Shown here: positions 28,514 to 37,748 of the stretch, one piece after another | Numbering within the stretch: position 1 is the stretch's first letter | Layout: each line of letters opens with the position of its first letter | Assembly: GCF_051195215.1 (NCBI RefSeq) | Contig: NZ_JBNAZM010000014.1 | Coordinates: 42,659-106,658 of the forward strand | From: Arhodomonas sp051195215 | Lineage (GTDB): Bacteria; Pseudomonadota; Gammaproteobacteria; Nitrococcales; Nitrococcaceae | DNA: 64,000 nucleotides | Direction: 5' to 3' | Made by a program: the position numbers and the translations under genes | Notes under the pieces: model-generated | Databases searched by the model: none | The model's input: the letters and a program-made list of their open reading frames with translations, nothing else | Told to the model about the DNA's origin: nothing

Positions 28514-29644
28514 ATGCGCCCGACTTATGACATCGTGCTCTTCGGCATGATAAGCCGCCATCCGGGCAAGAACCGGGGCGGTGTCTCCATGAGTGTGCGC
28601 CGGCTGGCCAATGCCCTGAACGCGCAAGGCACCCGGGTGGCGATCGTCACCTCCCAGGCCGCCTGTCACGACGAGTGGCTGGAGCACGTCGATCCGGCCG
28701 TCACCGTCATCGCCCATCGCCGGCTCTCGCGGCTGCGGCTGAGTCTCGCGATGGCACGGTTTCTCGCCGTGCATCGTCCACGAAGCGTGGTCGCTTTCGA
28801 CCAGCGTGCCGGGCTCATCCTTCGGCGAACGCCGCGCCTGCCTGGCACCACCCCCCGTTTGTTCTGGTCACCGCGGGTTGCGGTATCGGCCCGTACCGCA
28901 GCAGCCGGCGATCGCGCCCGGGTCCGCCGTGTGCGCGAAATTCGCGCCATACACCGCGACTTCGACGGTATCATCGCCATCTCCCACGGGCTTGCGGAAG
29001 ACCTTACCGCCTTCGCCGGCATTCCGGCCGACGCCATTACCACGATCCACAACCCTGTGATCGACGCCGCATTCAGCCAGGCTGCGGCCCGGCCCTGCCC
29101 AAAGACACCGGAGATTCCCCCGCAGCGACGCCTGATCGTCACCACCGGCCGCCTCACCGGCCAGAAAGATCACGCTACGCTGATCGCCGCCTTCGGTCGC
29201 GTCCAGGAGCGAGTTCCATCGCATTTGCTGATCATAGGCGAAGGCCCGGAGCGCGCCGCGCTGGAGCACCGCATCACCGAAGCCGGGCTCGCCGGGCACG
29301 TGAGCCTTCCCGGACACATCACCAACCCGCTGCCGCTGATGGCGCGCGCCGACGTCTTCGCGCTTTCGTCACGCTGGGAAGGCTTCGGCAACGTGCTCGC
29401 CGAGGCTCTCGCCCTGGGGCGGCCGGTGGTGGCCACGGACTGCCCGTTCGGCCCGCGGGAAATTCTCGACCACGGCCGCTACGGCGCGTTGACGCCCGTG
29501 GGTGATGCCGATGCCATGGCCGATGCCCTGTTGCAAACGCTCGCCGCACCGCCTGCGCCGGCTCACCAGCGCACCGGCAGCACGCGTTTCGATGCCGAAC
29601 ACATCGCCGCCCGCTACCGCCAGCTCATGCTGGCGCGGACGTGA
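28514..29644 (+). CDS. GT4-like glycosyltransferase
   Basis: This 376-residue GT-B enzyme is the only plus-strand gene in the glycosyltransferase part of the cluster. The N-terminus reads MRPTYDIVLFGMISRHPGKN, and the donor half has VTTGRLTGQKDHATLIAAF, LLIIGEGPERAALEHRI and EGFGNVLAEALALGRPVVAT. The start at 28514 fits the family; the open frame upstream overlaps the divergent gene. Its 3' end is 13 bases from the inverted-repeat element at 29658. Confidence 0.87.
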   Translation: MRPTYDIVLFGMISRHPGKNRGGVSMSVRRLANALNAQGTRVAIVTSQAACHDEWLEHVDPAVTVIAHRRLSRLRLSLAMARFLAVHRPRSVVAFDQRAGLILRRTPRLPGTTPRLFWSPRVAVSARTAAAGDRARVRRVREIRAIHRDFDGIIAISHGLAEDLTAFAGIPADAITTIHNPVIDAAFSQAAARPCPKTPEIPPQRRLIVTTGRLTGQKDHATLIAAFGRVQERVPSHLLIIGEGPERAALEHRITEAGLAGHVSLPGHITNPLPLMARADVFALSSRWEGFGNVLAEALALGRPVVATDCPFGPREILDHGRYGALTPVGDADAMADALLQTLAAPPAPAHQRTGSTRFDAEHIAARYRQLMLART

Positions 29645-29657
29645 TACCCAGACGTTA

Positions 29658-29993
29658 CTAACCTTTGCGAAAGTATTGCCAGGTTTCAGCGCCACTGCGC
29701 GGTGTCTCGGCAAGGCGCGGGAGCGCCGGCGTGGCGAGGCTCACGTCAAGCGAGCGCAACGCCGCCGAGGCGCCGCGCAGTGGCGCCCTGCGGGTGGCCG
29801 TGTGCGCCGCTGTGGACTGCGTTGCTCGTCGCTCATGTAGAGCTGCTACACCACACTCCTCGCGCCACTGACCGTCGAGGCGAGTGACTCGGGATACCGC
29901 AAGCCCACAGTGGCGGCGTACCGCCACGGCTTGTCGAAGCGAACAGCGGCGCACACGGCCACTGAAACCTGGCAATACTTTCGCAAAGGTTAG
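29658..29993. mobile_element. Non-coding inverted-repeat element, long copy 1
   Basis: This 336-base element is flanked by TA on both sides. Its ends are exact inverted repeats of at least 32 bases (CTAACCTTTGCGAAAGTATT ...). Inside are two further stems. One, starting CACTGCGCGGTG (about 29691), encloses a conserved core (29712-29764: AAGGCGCGGGAGCGCC, GGCGTGGC, CACGTC, GCGCAACGCC). The second is a perfect 20-bp stem (GTGGCCGTGTGCG ...). A near-identical copy lies at 58930. No protein is encoded; its right end holds the stop codon of the O-antigen ligase gene. The TA flanks resemble the target of IS630/Tc1-type elements, which is inference. Confidence 0.85.
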
Positions 29994-31300
29994 TACCGGG
30001 CACGCCAGCCGCGGGCGACGGCGAGACCGGCGAAAAGCGCGAGCACGAACGGCGCGCGATAGCCGCCAAGCACGTGGTTCGACATGGAAGCGCCGAACAT
30101 GGCAATCAACACGACGAGACTGAGCACGGCGTAGCCCTCGCGTTCTCCGGCCCGTAGTGCCCGCCGGGCGTACCAGGCAGGCACTAGGAAGAACGCCGCG
30201 AAAAACGCGAGCCCCGGCATCCCGTATTCCACCCACATCACCAGGGCACTGTTGTGGAGATGCTCGACGCCATAATGCGCCACCACGGCGTCACCCGACG
30301 CCGCGAGGACGGCAGCGTCGGTACCCGGCCCCTGACCCAGCCAGGGCCGCTCGCTCACCGCCTCGATGCCGACTTGGTAGATATGCAGGCGCTGGCCCAC
30401 GGAAGTTTCCGTATCCACGTCTTGCCACTCGCCCACCAAGGCACTGACGAGCGCGTCGTGCTCGCCGCGCCAGCGTTCCAGCATGCCCTCCCCCAGCACC
30501 AGGGTGGCGCCAATGAGCACCGACGCGAGCCCGAGGATGGCGACGACGAGCGCCGGCCAGCGGCAACGGTTCGCCGTACCGGCTCGAAGCAGGGCGACAA
30601 CAAGCACGGGTAAGAGCACGATTGCGAGCAGCCACACGGCGCGCGTCTGCGACAGGAACACGCCGGCCAGCGTGACCGCCGCGAGGACCAGCAGCGCCCC
30701 CCCCGCACCGAGACGTACCGGCCGCGACCACGATGGCTGCTGCGAGACCCTGTAGGCCGCGAGAATCGCACACAGCGCCCCGATCAGCGCCCACAGAGCG
30801 AAATTGACCGCCGAGTCGCCGAACGACGCCCGCGCGCTGCCGGCGAGCAGCGCCCAGCCGTCCTCGGCCTGCCAGCGCGCCAGCACCCTGGCAAGGAGCC
30901 CCAGAGGCAGGAGGGCGATCGTCCAGGCAGCAGCCGACGGCAGGCGCTCGAACCAGAAAGCGAGCACCAGTATCGACAGCAACCCACCCTGGACGTACGG
31001 CGCGGTGGCGGCAAACGGCGCGAGCGTACCAGAGAGGGTCGCCGACACGGCGGCGTAGATGCCGATGTAGCCAAGGTAGGCGAGCGTGATCCGTCCGGCG
31101 AGGGTGTGGACGAGATATCGCAGGAGCCCGTCGCGCATGACGACGGCGGCGATCAGGAGCAGACCGAGCGCCGAGTTGGCCCAGCTCACCTTGTAGGTCG
31201 CACTGAACGCGAACACGGCGACGAGCGCCAGTGCCACGCGCTCCGCCCAGCGTGGCGACCGACTCGCTGTGCCCCATAGCCCGCTCACGCCTGCACGCAT
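29990..31300 (-). CDS. O-antigen ligase-family membrane protein
   Basis: This 436-residue polytopic inner-membrane protein has about eleven to twelve hydrophobic segments. A large periplasmic loop precedes the family motif: GQRLHIYQVGIEAVSERPWL, then GQGPG and YGVEHLHNSALVMWVEYG, with the conserved His. Proteins of this kind join polymer or oligosaccharide chains to lipid A-core, or related acceptors, in the periplasm. The gene overlaps the glycosyltransferase before it; a GTG (31288) that overlaps that gene's TGA is an alternative start. Its final Tyr codon and TAA (TACTAA) lie at the junction with the inverted-repeat element. Confidence 0.88.
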   Translation of the reverse strand: MRAGVSGLWGTASRSPRWAERVALALVAVFAFSATYKVSWANSALGLLLIAAVVMRDGLLRYLVHTLAGRITLAYLGYIGIYAAVSATLSGTLAPFAATAPYVQGGLLSILVLAFWFERLPSAAAWTIALLPLGLLARVLARWQAEDGWALLAGSARASFGDSAVNFALWALIGALCAILAAYRVSQQPSWSRPVRLGAGGALLVLAAVTLAGVFLSQTRAVWLLAIVLLPVLVVALLRAGTANRCRWPALVVAILGLASVLIGATLVLGEGMLERWRGEHDALVSALVGEWQDVDTETSVGQRLHIYQVGIEAVSERPWLGQGPGTDAAVLAASGDAVVAHYGVEHLHNSALVMWVEYGMPGLAFFAAFFLVPAWYARRALRAGEREGYAVLSLVVLIAMFGASMSNHVLGGYRAPFVLALFAGLAVARGWRARY

Positions 31301-32370
31301 CGACGCCAGACAGACTCGTTGCCGTTCACCATGGCCTCCACGGAGAAGGCCCGGAGCACACGTTCCCGCCCCGCCGCACCCAGCCGTTCCCGGATATCGG
31401 GTTCGGCGAGCAGGCCGATAACCGCCCGTGCCAGCGCGTTCGCATCGCCGACCGGAACCAGGTGCCCGTTCTCGCCATCGACCACCACCTCAGGGATACC
31501 GCCCACCGGGGTGGCGACCACCGGTACCTCGCAGGCAGCCGCCTGCAGCAGCGAGACGCCGAGCCCTTCCATGTAGGCGGGGTGGGCGAGCACGTCGAGG
31601 CAGGGCATCACCTGTTCGAGATCATCGCGAAAACCGGCGAAGACGAAGCGTTCCGCAAGCCCCGCCTCTGCCACTGCCGCACGGATTGCGTCGACCTCCG
31701 GGCCCTGGCCGAAAAGCAGAAAACGGGTGCGTGGCTGCGTGGCCAGAATGGCCGACGCCGCCTCGACGAGCAACCGATGCCCCTTCCGAGGGATGAACTG
31801 GGCGACCATGCCAACGGTCTGCTCATCGGCGTCCAGCGAGAAGATGCGCCGGAACCATTCACGGTCGCCGCCGGGGCGATAGCGCTCGGTGTCCACCGCG
31901 CTCGGTACGCAGGTCACCTTCTCCGGCGGCACGCCTTCGGCGAGCAGAACGCGGCGGATGCCCTCGGAGATCGTCACGACGTGGGCATAGAGGCGATACT
32001 TCAGCGCGACCTGCCAGCGGCGTTCCGGGTTGTCCACGCGCCGGCTGAGCACCGCCGGCACGCCGGCGAAACGCGCGGCGATACCACCGAGCACGTCCGC
32101 ACCGCGGCGACTGTGCAGGTGGACCAGGTCGGCGCACTCCTCGCGCAGCACCCGGACGAGCCGGCGTGCGAACCCAATGTCCAGATCGCCGCGTACCGGA
32201 ATGGCCACGACACGGTCGGCGACGCCCTCGGCGGCCGCAGCGATTTCGCTGCCCGCGGGGCAGACGAGCACGTGCCGGCCCGGATGCTCGCGCACGCCGC
32301 GCAGGAGAAAGAGCACCTGGAGGGCGCCGCCGTAGAGGTGCATCCCCGTCTCCACGTGGACGACGGTCAT
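31285..32370 (-). CDS. GT4 glycosyltransferase
   Basis: This 361-residue GT-B enzyme starts MTVVHVETGMHLYGGALQV. It continues with LVHLHSRRGADVLGGIAAR, VGMVAQFIPRKGHRLLVEAA, LLFGQGPEVDAI, and the donor-binding EGLGVSLLQAAACEVPVVAT. It overlaps its upstream neighbour by four bases (ATGA) and its downstream neighbour by 16, so it is firmly within one operon. Its sugar is unknown; its position between a heptosyltransferase and an O-antigen ligase suggests core or O-chain synthesis. Confidence 0.9.
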   Translation of the reverse strand: MTVVHVETGMHLYGGALQVLFLLRGVREHPGRHVLVCPAGSEIAAAAEGVADRVVAIPVRGDLDIGFARRLVRVLREECADLVHLHSRRGADVLGGIAARFAGVPAVLSRRVDNPERRWQVALKYRLYAHVVTISEGIRRVLLAEGVPPEKVTCVPSAVDTERYRPGGDREWFRRIFSLDADEQTVGMVAQFIPRKGHRLLVEAASAILATQPRTRFLLFGQGPEVDAIRAAVAEAGLAERFVFAGFRDDLEQVMPCLDVLAHPAYMEGLGVSLLQAAACEVPVVATPVGGIPEVVVDGENGHLVPVGDANALARAVIGLLAEPDIRERLGAAGRERVLRAFSVEAMVNGNESVWRRCVQA

Positions 32371-33398
32371 GCCGCCTCCATGAGCGACCGGGTCAGCGCA
32401 TACACGTCATCGGCGCGATGCAGCCGCATGCAACTGAACACGCCGCCGCACAGTGGACGGCGCCGGCACGGCGAACACCACAGGGGTTCGTAAAGCACCC
32501 GGGTCACCGGGCTGTCGGTCTCCAGGTACGGCCGGGTCGAGCCGAACAACGCCACCGTGGGCACGTTGAACGCGCTGCCCATATGGGTGAGCGCGGTATC
32601 CACGCCCACCAATGCACGGGCGCCGGCGACCACCGCAGCGCTCGCGCGCAGCGACAGCTTGCCGGCGAGACTCACCGCGGCGGTGTCGGCGGTCAGCCGC
32701 GCCGCGGCCTCCCTGTCATCTCCTCCGCCGAGAATCACCGGGGTCACGCCTGCCTCGGCGGAGAAGTGCCCCGCCAGGCAACGCCAGCGCTCCTCGAACC
32801 AATGCTTCTGGGGGCGGGTCGTAAACGGGGCGAACACCACGTGATCGCCGACCACCCCAGCGCCGGAGACGGCTTCCCGGGCGGCGGCACGATCGTCCTC
32901 GGCAAGCGCGAGGTCCATGGGAAAACGCTGCGCATCGACGCCAAGGTGTTCGGCAAGCGCACGGTATTCGCTCCCGATACGCGGATCGTCGCGGGGTGGT
33001 GCGAGAACACGCGTCATCAACCGTTCGCTACCCTCGCGCGAGGCAATGCCGATGCGTTCGCCCGCACCGGTGATACGCGCCCATGACCCGCTCTTGAGCA
33101 ACCCCTGGGTGTCCAGCACCAGATCGAACTCACGTGCACGCAGCTCGCGTACGAAGGCTCTCACCGAGCGCACGAGCTCAGGGTAGCGACGCTCGCCGCG
33201 CAGCCGCTGCCACTCGCCGCGCGGCCAGACCATGACCTCATCGAGACGCGGGTTGGCCTGCAACAGGCTGGCGCCGGCGGGCTCGGCGAGCCAGGCGATA
33301 TGGGCGTCCGGCCACCGGGCGCGCAACGCCGGGATCAACCCGGATGCCATGACGATGTCGCCGAGCGCCGAAAGCCGGATCACCAGAATACGGCGCAT
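32367..33398 (-). CDS. GT9 heptosyltransferase-like glycosyltransferase
   Basis: This is a 343-residue GT9-family protein of the WaaC/WaaF type, which add heptose to the LPS inner core from ADP-heptose. Markers are ILVIRLSALGDIVMASGLIP at the start, LVLDTQGLLKSG, FAPFTTRPQKHW, and ALVGVDTALTHMGSAFNVP followed by TVALFGSTRPY. The C-terminal Cys-rich patch (WCSPCRRRPLCGG) occurs in this subgroup. It overlaps its neighbours by 4 and 1 bases. The hldE gene two genes upstream would make its donor. WaaC versus WaaF is not decided. Confidence 0.9.
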   Translation of the reverse strand: MRRILVIRLSALGDIVMASGLIPALRARWPDAHIAWLAEPAGASLLQANPRLDEVMVWPRGEWQRLRGERRYPELVRSVRAFVRELRAREFDLVLDTQGLLKSGSWARITGAGERIGIASREGSERLMTRVLAPPRDDPRIGSEYRALAEHLGVDAQRFPMDLALAEDDRAAAREAVSGAGVVGDHVVFAPFTTRPQKHWFEERWRCLAGHFSAEAGVTPVILGGGDDREAAARLTADTAAVSLAGKLSLRASAAVVAGARALVGVDTALTHMGSAFNVPTVALFGSTRPYLETDSPVTRVLYEPLWCSPCRRRPLCGGVFSCMRLHRADDVYALTRSLMEAA

Positions 33399-34489
33399 CA
33401 GCCGGCCTCCCGATGGCGGCCGTTGCGCAGACGTTCGTAGAGGCTCACGTAGCCATCGACGACGGCGGTCTCGCCGTGCTCGCGCTCCAGCGTCTCACGC
33501 CCGGCGGTGACCAGCGATGCGCGTTGGCTGTCATCGAGGGCCAGCAGCTCGGCGAGCACCGCCGCCAGCCCCGCCGGGTCCTCGCAGGGCGCCAGCAGAC
33601 CGTTGTCCCCGTCGCGGACGATCTCGTTCGCCCCGGGCGTGCGGGTACCCGCCACCGGCAGCTCATGATTCCAGCCTTCCAGGATGACGTTGCCCAGCGT
33701 CTCGTGGCGCGAGGGACAGACGAGAACATCACCGAGCGCGAACCAGGGGTCGGGATCATCCTGCCAGCCGGGCCAGTGCACGCGCGGCGCCACGCCCAGC
33801 TCGGCGGCGAGCGCCCGCAGGTCACCGGCGAGCGGTCCATCGCCAACGATAATGAGATGCAATGGCCTGCCGCCGTGCTCGGCGGGCAGACGCGCGAAGG
33901 CCCGCAGAAGGTCGTCGAAGCCCTTGATATCGATGAACCGCCCCAGCGTGAACACCACCCGGGCCTCCTCGGGGAGGCCAAGGCGCAGGCGCAGCGCCGC
34001 CCGCTCCCCCGCCGTCACGGTTCGCGGGGGTGGCACGAAATTGCCGATGTGGAAGACGCGCTCGGCGGGCAGTCCCTCGCGCACCAGATAATCACAGACA
34101 CCACGGGTGTTACCGACCCAGGCATCGCAATGACGGTAATACCCATCGAGCTTGTAGTAGCCACCAAGGCGTGCGATGTGAGACGCACCGAGACGTGCCG
34201 GCACCCTGGTCAGTCGCGTCGCCCGCCCCATGTACGTCTGCACCGCGTCGGGTCGCTCCCGGCGCAACAGCCGCCGCAGACGCGCAACGGTGCCGGCGTC
34301 CCACTTGTTGGCGAAGGGAAGGTGGTACTGACGCACGCCCGAAGCCGCGAGTGCACGCGCCACCGGACTGCCCGGACGATTGACCGCCACGGTCTCGTGG
34401 CCGGCGGCGTTGAGGGCCTCGATCAGACGCACGTAGAAGCGGTCCGCCCCCCCGAACTGCCGGCTGCCGAGCACGTGCACGCTTTTCAT
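33398..34489 (-). CDS. GT4 glycosyltransferase
   Basis: This 363-residue GT-B enzyme starts MKSVHVLGSRQFGGADRFYV. The donor half includes VFTLGRFIDIKGFDDLLRAF, IIVGDGPLAGDLRAL and HETLGNVILEGWNHELPVAG, with the family Glu. It overlaps both neighbours by a few bases, showing translational coupling in the minus-strand LPS operon. The sugar is unknown. Confidence 0.9.
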   Translation of the reverse strand: MKSVHVLGSRQFGGADRFYVRLIEALNAAGHETVAVNRPGSPVARALAASGVRQYHLPFANKWDAGTVARLRRLLRRERPDAVQTYMGRATRLTRVPARLGASHIARLGGYYKLDGYYRHCDAWVGNTRGVCDYLVREGLPAERVFHIGNFVPPPRTVTAGERAALRLRLGLPEEARVVFTLGRFIDIKGFDDLLRAFARLPAEHGGRPLHLIIVGDGPLAGDLRALAAELGVAPRVHWPGWQDDPDPWFALGDVLVCPSRHETLGNVILEGWNHELPVAGTRTPGANEIVRDGDNGLLAPCEDPAGLAAVLAELLALDDSQRASLVTAGRETLEREHGETAVVDGYVSLYERLRNGRHREAG

Positions 34490-35253
34490 GCGGCCCGGGC
34501 ACCACCGGCGCGGTCCTTGCGCGCATGCTTGCAGTGAAGTTTCCAGAGAAAACCGATGAGGTTGTCCCCGTAGGAAATCGCCTTGCGGGGGATCTCCTGC
34601 GCGCCATCGGCGGTGTTCGCGGCACCGCGGATACAGGTAAGCCCGCTGGCATAGCCGGCCTCGGCGACGAGTTCCCGGCTGCGGACGTCGTAGTCGCCGT
34701 AGGGATAGCAGAAATGGCGTACCGGCACGCCGAGCAGCGTCTCCAGGCGAACCTTGCTCTCGTGGATCTCCCGCCGCTGCGCGGTTTCGTCCAGGCGGGA
34801 GAGCCGCGGGTGGCTCAGGGTGTGGGAACCGAACGTCACGCCCTCCGCGCTCAGGGCACGCAGGGTGTCCGCATCCATGAGCGGCGCCTTCGCCTGCCCG
34901 TCACCAAGCCACTCCGCCCGCCCGCCGATATGGTCGGCGACCAGGAAAACCGTCGCGGGAAAGCCATGGCGCCGCAGCACCGGCCAGGCATGCTCGCGGA
35001 AATTCTCGTAGCCGTCGTCGAAGGTGAGCACCACCGCGCGGGGCGGCAGGGTCGCGTCCCCGTAGAGTCCATCGAGCAGGCGGTCGAGACCGATGACGTT
35101 GTAGCGGAACCGGCGCAGCCAGGCCATCTGGGCCCGGAATCGGCGCACATGACAGTAACCTGCCCGGTGCAGCTTGGGTGCGGCGAACGGCCCCACCTGG
35201 TGATACATCAACACGGAGACCGGCGGTTCGGCAGGCGGCATCGACTCGCTCAT
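34486..35253 (-). CDS. Polysaccharide deacetylase (NodB homology domain)
   Basis: This 255-residue protein is in carbohydrate esterase family 4, removing acetyl groups from N-acetyl sugars. The metal and base motifs are present: VVLTFDDGYENF (catalytic Asp-Asp), GSHTLSHPRLSRL (two metal His) and CYPYGDYD. There is no obvious signal peptide, so it may act on a lipid-linked precursor in the cytoplasm or at the membrane. I used the ATG at 35253; a second ATG 12 bases on is possible. It overlaps the glycosyltransferase downstream by 4 bases, placing it in the same glycan pathway. Confidence 0.88.
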   Translation of the reverse strand: MSESMPPAEPPVSVLMYHQVGPFAAPKLHRAGYCHVRRFRAQMAWLRRFRYNVIGLDRLLDGLYGDATLPPRAVVLTFDDGYENFREHAWPVLRRHGFPATVFLVADHIGGRAEWLGDGQAKAPLMDADTLRALSAEGVTFGSHTLSHPRLSRLDETAQRREIHESKVRLETLLGVPVRHFCYPYGDYDVRSRELVAEAGYASGLTCIRGAANTADGAQEIPRKAISYGDNLIGFLWKLHCKHARKDRAGGARAA

Positions 35254-35318
35254 CCCTGGGGCGTGGCGTGAACGCACGGCGCGGAGTTTACTAAGCTTGC
35301 GTGCGGCATTGCCATGCA

Positions 35319-36740
35319 TCAGTTCCGCGCCAGCCGTTCCACAATACCGGTGGTGGAGTAGCCGTCCACCAGCGGCAGAATACGCACCTCGCCGCCGCGA
35401 GCGAGCACGTGCTCGTGCCCGGCCACGTCCTCGACGCCGTAGTCGCCGCCCTTGACCAGCACGTCCGGGGACACCGTCTCGATCACGCGCGTAGGAGTAT
35501 CCTCGGCAAACGGCACGACCCAGTCCACGCTCGCCAGCCCCGCGAGCACCGCCATGCGATGCGCCAGCGGGTTCACCGGCCGTGCCTCGCCCTTGAGCCG
35601 ACGCACCGAGGTGTCGTCGTTCACCGCCACCACGAGGCGGTCACCGAGGGCGCGCGCCTGCTCCAGGCAGGCGACGTGGCCCGGGTGGAGAATGTCGAAA
35701 CAGCCGTTGGTCATGACCACGACTTCCTGCCGCGCGCGCGCGGCGGCCACCCTTTCGAGCAGCTCTGCCTCACCGAGCACATCGTGACGGCCCCCGCCGG
35801 GCTGCCAGCGCCGCGCGGCACTGCGAAGCTCGGCGGCACTCGCCGTGGCAGTACCCAGCTTCCCCACGACCACGCCTGCGGCCAGATTGGCGACGGCCGC
35901 CGCCTGGGTGAGATCATCGCCGGCAGCGAGCGCCGCGGCGAACACCGCGATGACCGTGTCCCCGGCACCGGTGACATCGAAGACCTCCTGCGCCTGGGCT
36001 GGAATGTGCACCGGCTCGGCGCCCCGGCGCAGCAGCGTCATACCTTCTTCGCCCCGGGTGACCAGCAATGCGTCCACCTCCAGCTGCTCGGCGAGCGCCG
36101 CACCGCGGGCGTGAAGCGTCGCCTCGTCGGCGCACGTACCCACCACACGCTCGAATTCCGAGCGGTTCGGCGTGATTACCGTCGCTCCCCGGTAGGCCTG
36201 GAGGTCCACCCGCTTCGGGTCGACGAGCACGGGCAGACCGCGGGAACGGGCTGCCGCGATCAACGGTCCGGGGTCGCCGAGGGCCCCCTTCGCGTAGTCG
36301 GAGAGAATGAGCGCGTCCATGCCATCGAGTGCCGACTCGATGGCGGCGGAGGACAACGCCGGCACACGCTCGGCGGCATCCTCGAAATCCAGGCGAATCA
36401 TCTGCTGGTGCTGGCTGACCACGCGCAGCTTCGTGATCGTTCGCATCGCTGAATGACGCTGCCAGTGGCACTCGACGCCGTCGCCCATCAGCGCCCGGCC
36501 GAGCGCTCCGGCGGCCTCGTCCTCACCCACCGGGGCAACCAGACGGGCCCGCCCCCCCAGGGCGGAGACACCGCGTGCCACGTTCGCGGCACCACCGGGG
36601 CGATCACTCGCCTCGCCCACGCGAACCACCGGCACCGGTGCCTCCGGCGAAATCCGTGCGGTTTCGCCGTACCAGTAACGATCCAGCATGACGTCACCGG
36701 CCACGAGCAGGGCCACATTGTCGAACTCGGGTATCCTCAT
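35319..36740 (-). CDS. hldE: Bifunctional heptose-7-phosphate kinase / heptose-1-phosphate adenylyltransferase
   Basis: This enzyme makes ADP-heptose for the LPS inner core. The 473-residue protein (477 in E. coli) has an N-terminal PfkB-type kinase domain (GGAANVARGVSALGG; catalytic DVTGAGDTVIA near residue 265). The C-terminal nucleotidyltransferase carries MTNGCFDILHPGHVACLEQA with the nucleotide-binding H-x-G-H. The ATG at 36740 overlaps the upstream acyltransferase stop by four bases. Heptosyltransferase and Kdo-transferase genes nearby fit this role. Confidence 0.96.
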   Translation of the reverse strand: MRIPEFDNVALLVAGDVMLDRYWYGETARISPEAPVPVVRVGEASDRPGGAANVARGVSALGGRARLVAPVGEDEAAGALGRALMGDGVECHWQRHSAMRTITKLRVVSQHQQMIRLDFEDAAERVPALSSAAIESALDGMDALILSDYAKGALGDPGPLIAAARSRGLPVLVDPKRVDLQAYRGATVITPNRSEFERVVGTCADEATLHARGAALAEQLEVDALLVTRGEEGMTLLRRGAEPVHIPAQAQEVFDVTGAGDTVIAVFAAALAAGDDLTQAAAVANLAAGVVVGKLGTATASAAELRSAARRWQPGGGRHDVLGEAELLERVAAARARQEVVVMTNGCFDILHPGHVACLEQARALGDRLVVAVNDDTSVRRLKGEARPVNPLAHRMAVLAGLASVDWVVPFAEDTPTRVIETVSPDVLVKGGDYGVEDVAGHEHVLARGGEVRILPLVDGYSTTGIVERLARN

Positions 36741-37669
36741 GAGCGTTTCCTGCGTCTGCGCCGCGTCCGCGTATAGGGTCGCGACTCGCCCTCCGGGCGC
36801 GTCTTGAAGCGCCGATGCACCCAATAGTACTGATCCGGGTAGCGGCGCACCTCCGCCTCCAGGGACGCATTCAGCCGCGTCGCGTCGGCGAGGTCATCCC
36901 CGCTGGGGAAGCCCTCCAGCGGTGCCCCGAGCTTCACCACGTAGCCGGCGCCATCTTCGCGAGCGAGCCCGTAACAGGGAATCACCGCGGCGCCGGAAAG
37001 CCTCGCCAGACGCGAGGTCATGGTAATCGTGGCCGCCGGCACGCCGAAAAACGGTGCGAACACGGCGTGGCGCCGACCGTAGTCCTGATCCGGCGGATAC
37101 CACACCACCCGGCGCGCACGCAGCGCCCGCACCAGCGCCCGCATGTCGCGACGGTCGAAGGCGTGCTCCAGGTGACGCCGCCGGCTCTCGCCCATGAAAT
37201 GCTCGATCACCGCGTTGCGATTCTGCCGGTAGATCACCTGGAAGGGGAACTCCCGGGCCAGGATCCGCCCGGAGATATCCAGCGGAATGAAGTGCGCGCT
37301 GACCAGGATGACGCCACGGCCTTCGGCCAGGGCGCGGTGCACGTGCTCGACGCCTTCCACATGCCCGAGCCGGGCGATGCGGCGCTCGGGCGCCCACCAG
37401 GCCAACGCCAGCTCCACCAGTCCGCGTCCGGTGCGACGGAAATTGCGCCTTGCCAGGGTGTCGCGCTCGGCGCTGGACCACTCGGGAAAGCACAGCCGCA
37501 GATTGGTATCGACGATATGGCGGCGATAGGGAATGAGGTACCAGGCGAGCCACCCGAGCACATCCCCCACGGCCATGCCCCAGCGATACGGCAGGCGAGC
37601 GGCGCCCCACAATACTCCAATGCCCAGCCAGGTCAGCCAGTAACGCGGCGCGAGCAGCTTGCGATCCAT
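36737..37669 (-). CDS. lpxL: Lipid A lauroyl-type acyltransferase (LpxL family)
   Basis: This 310-residue inner-membrane acyltransferase adds a secondary fatty acid to Kdo-lipid IVA. It has an N-terminal membrane segment (WLTWLGIGVLWGAARLPYRW), the catalytic HX4D motif in LVSAHFIPLDISGR, VVWYPPDQDYGRRHAVFAPF, and the C-terminal PDQYYWVHRRFKTRP. The start is the ATG at 37669 (MDRKLLAPRYW), as in relatives. It heads the minus-strand operon that runs to the O-antigen ligase, and it diverges from waaA. The exact chain length is unknown. Confidence 0.92.
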   Translation of the reverse strand: MDRKLLAPRYWLTWLGIGVLWGAARLPYRWGMAVGDVLGWLAWYLIPYRRHIVDTNLRLCFPEWSSAERDTLARRNFRRTGRGLVELALAWWAPERRIARLGHVEGVEHVHRALAEGRGVILVSAHFIPLDISGRILAREFPFQVIYRQNRNAVIEHFMGESRRRHLEHAFDRRDMRALVRALRARRVVWYPPDQDYGRRHAVFAPFFGVPAATITMTSRLARLSGAAVIPCYGLAREDGAGYVVKLGAPLEGFPSGDDLADATRLNASLEAEVRRYPDQYYWVHRRFKTRPEGESRPYTRTRRRRRKRS

Positions 37670-37748
37670 GGACGATACGCGTGGATGAGACAAGCGGTGC
37701 AGTATACCAGACGGCCGGTAGCGCACCGCTATGCTAGTGTGCGCGGCG

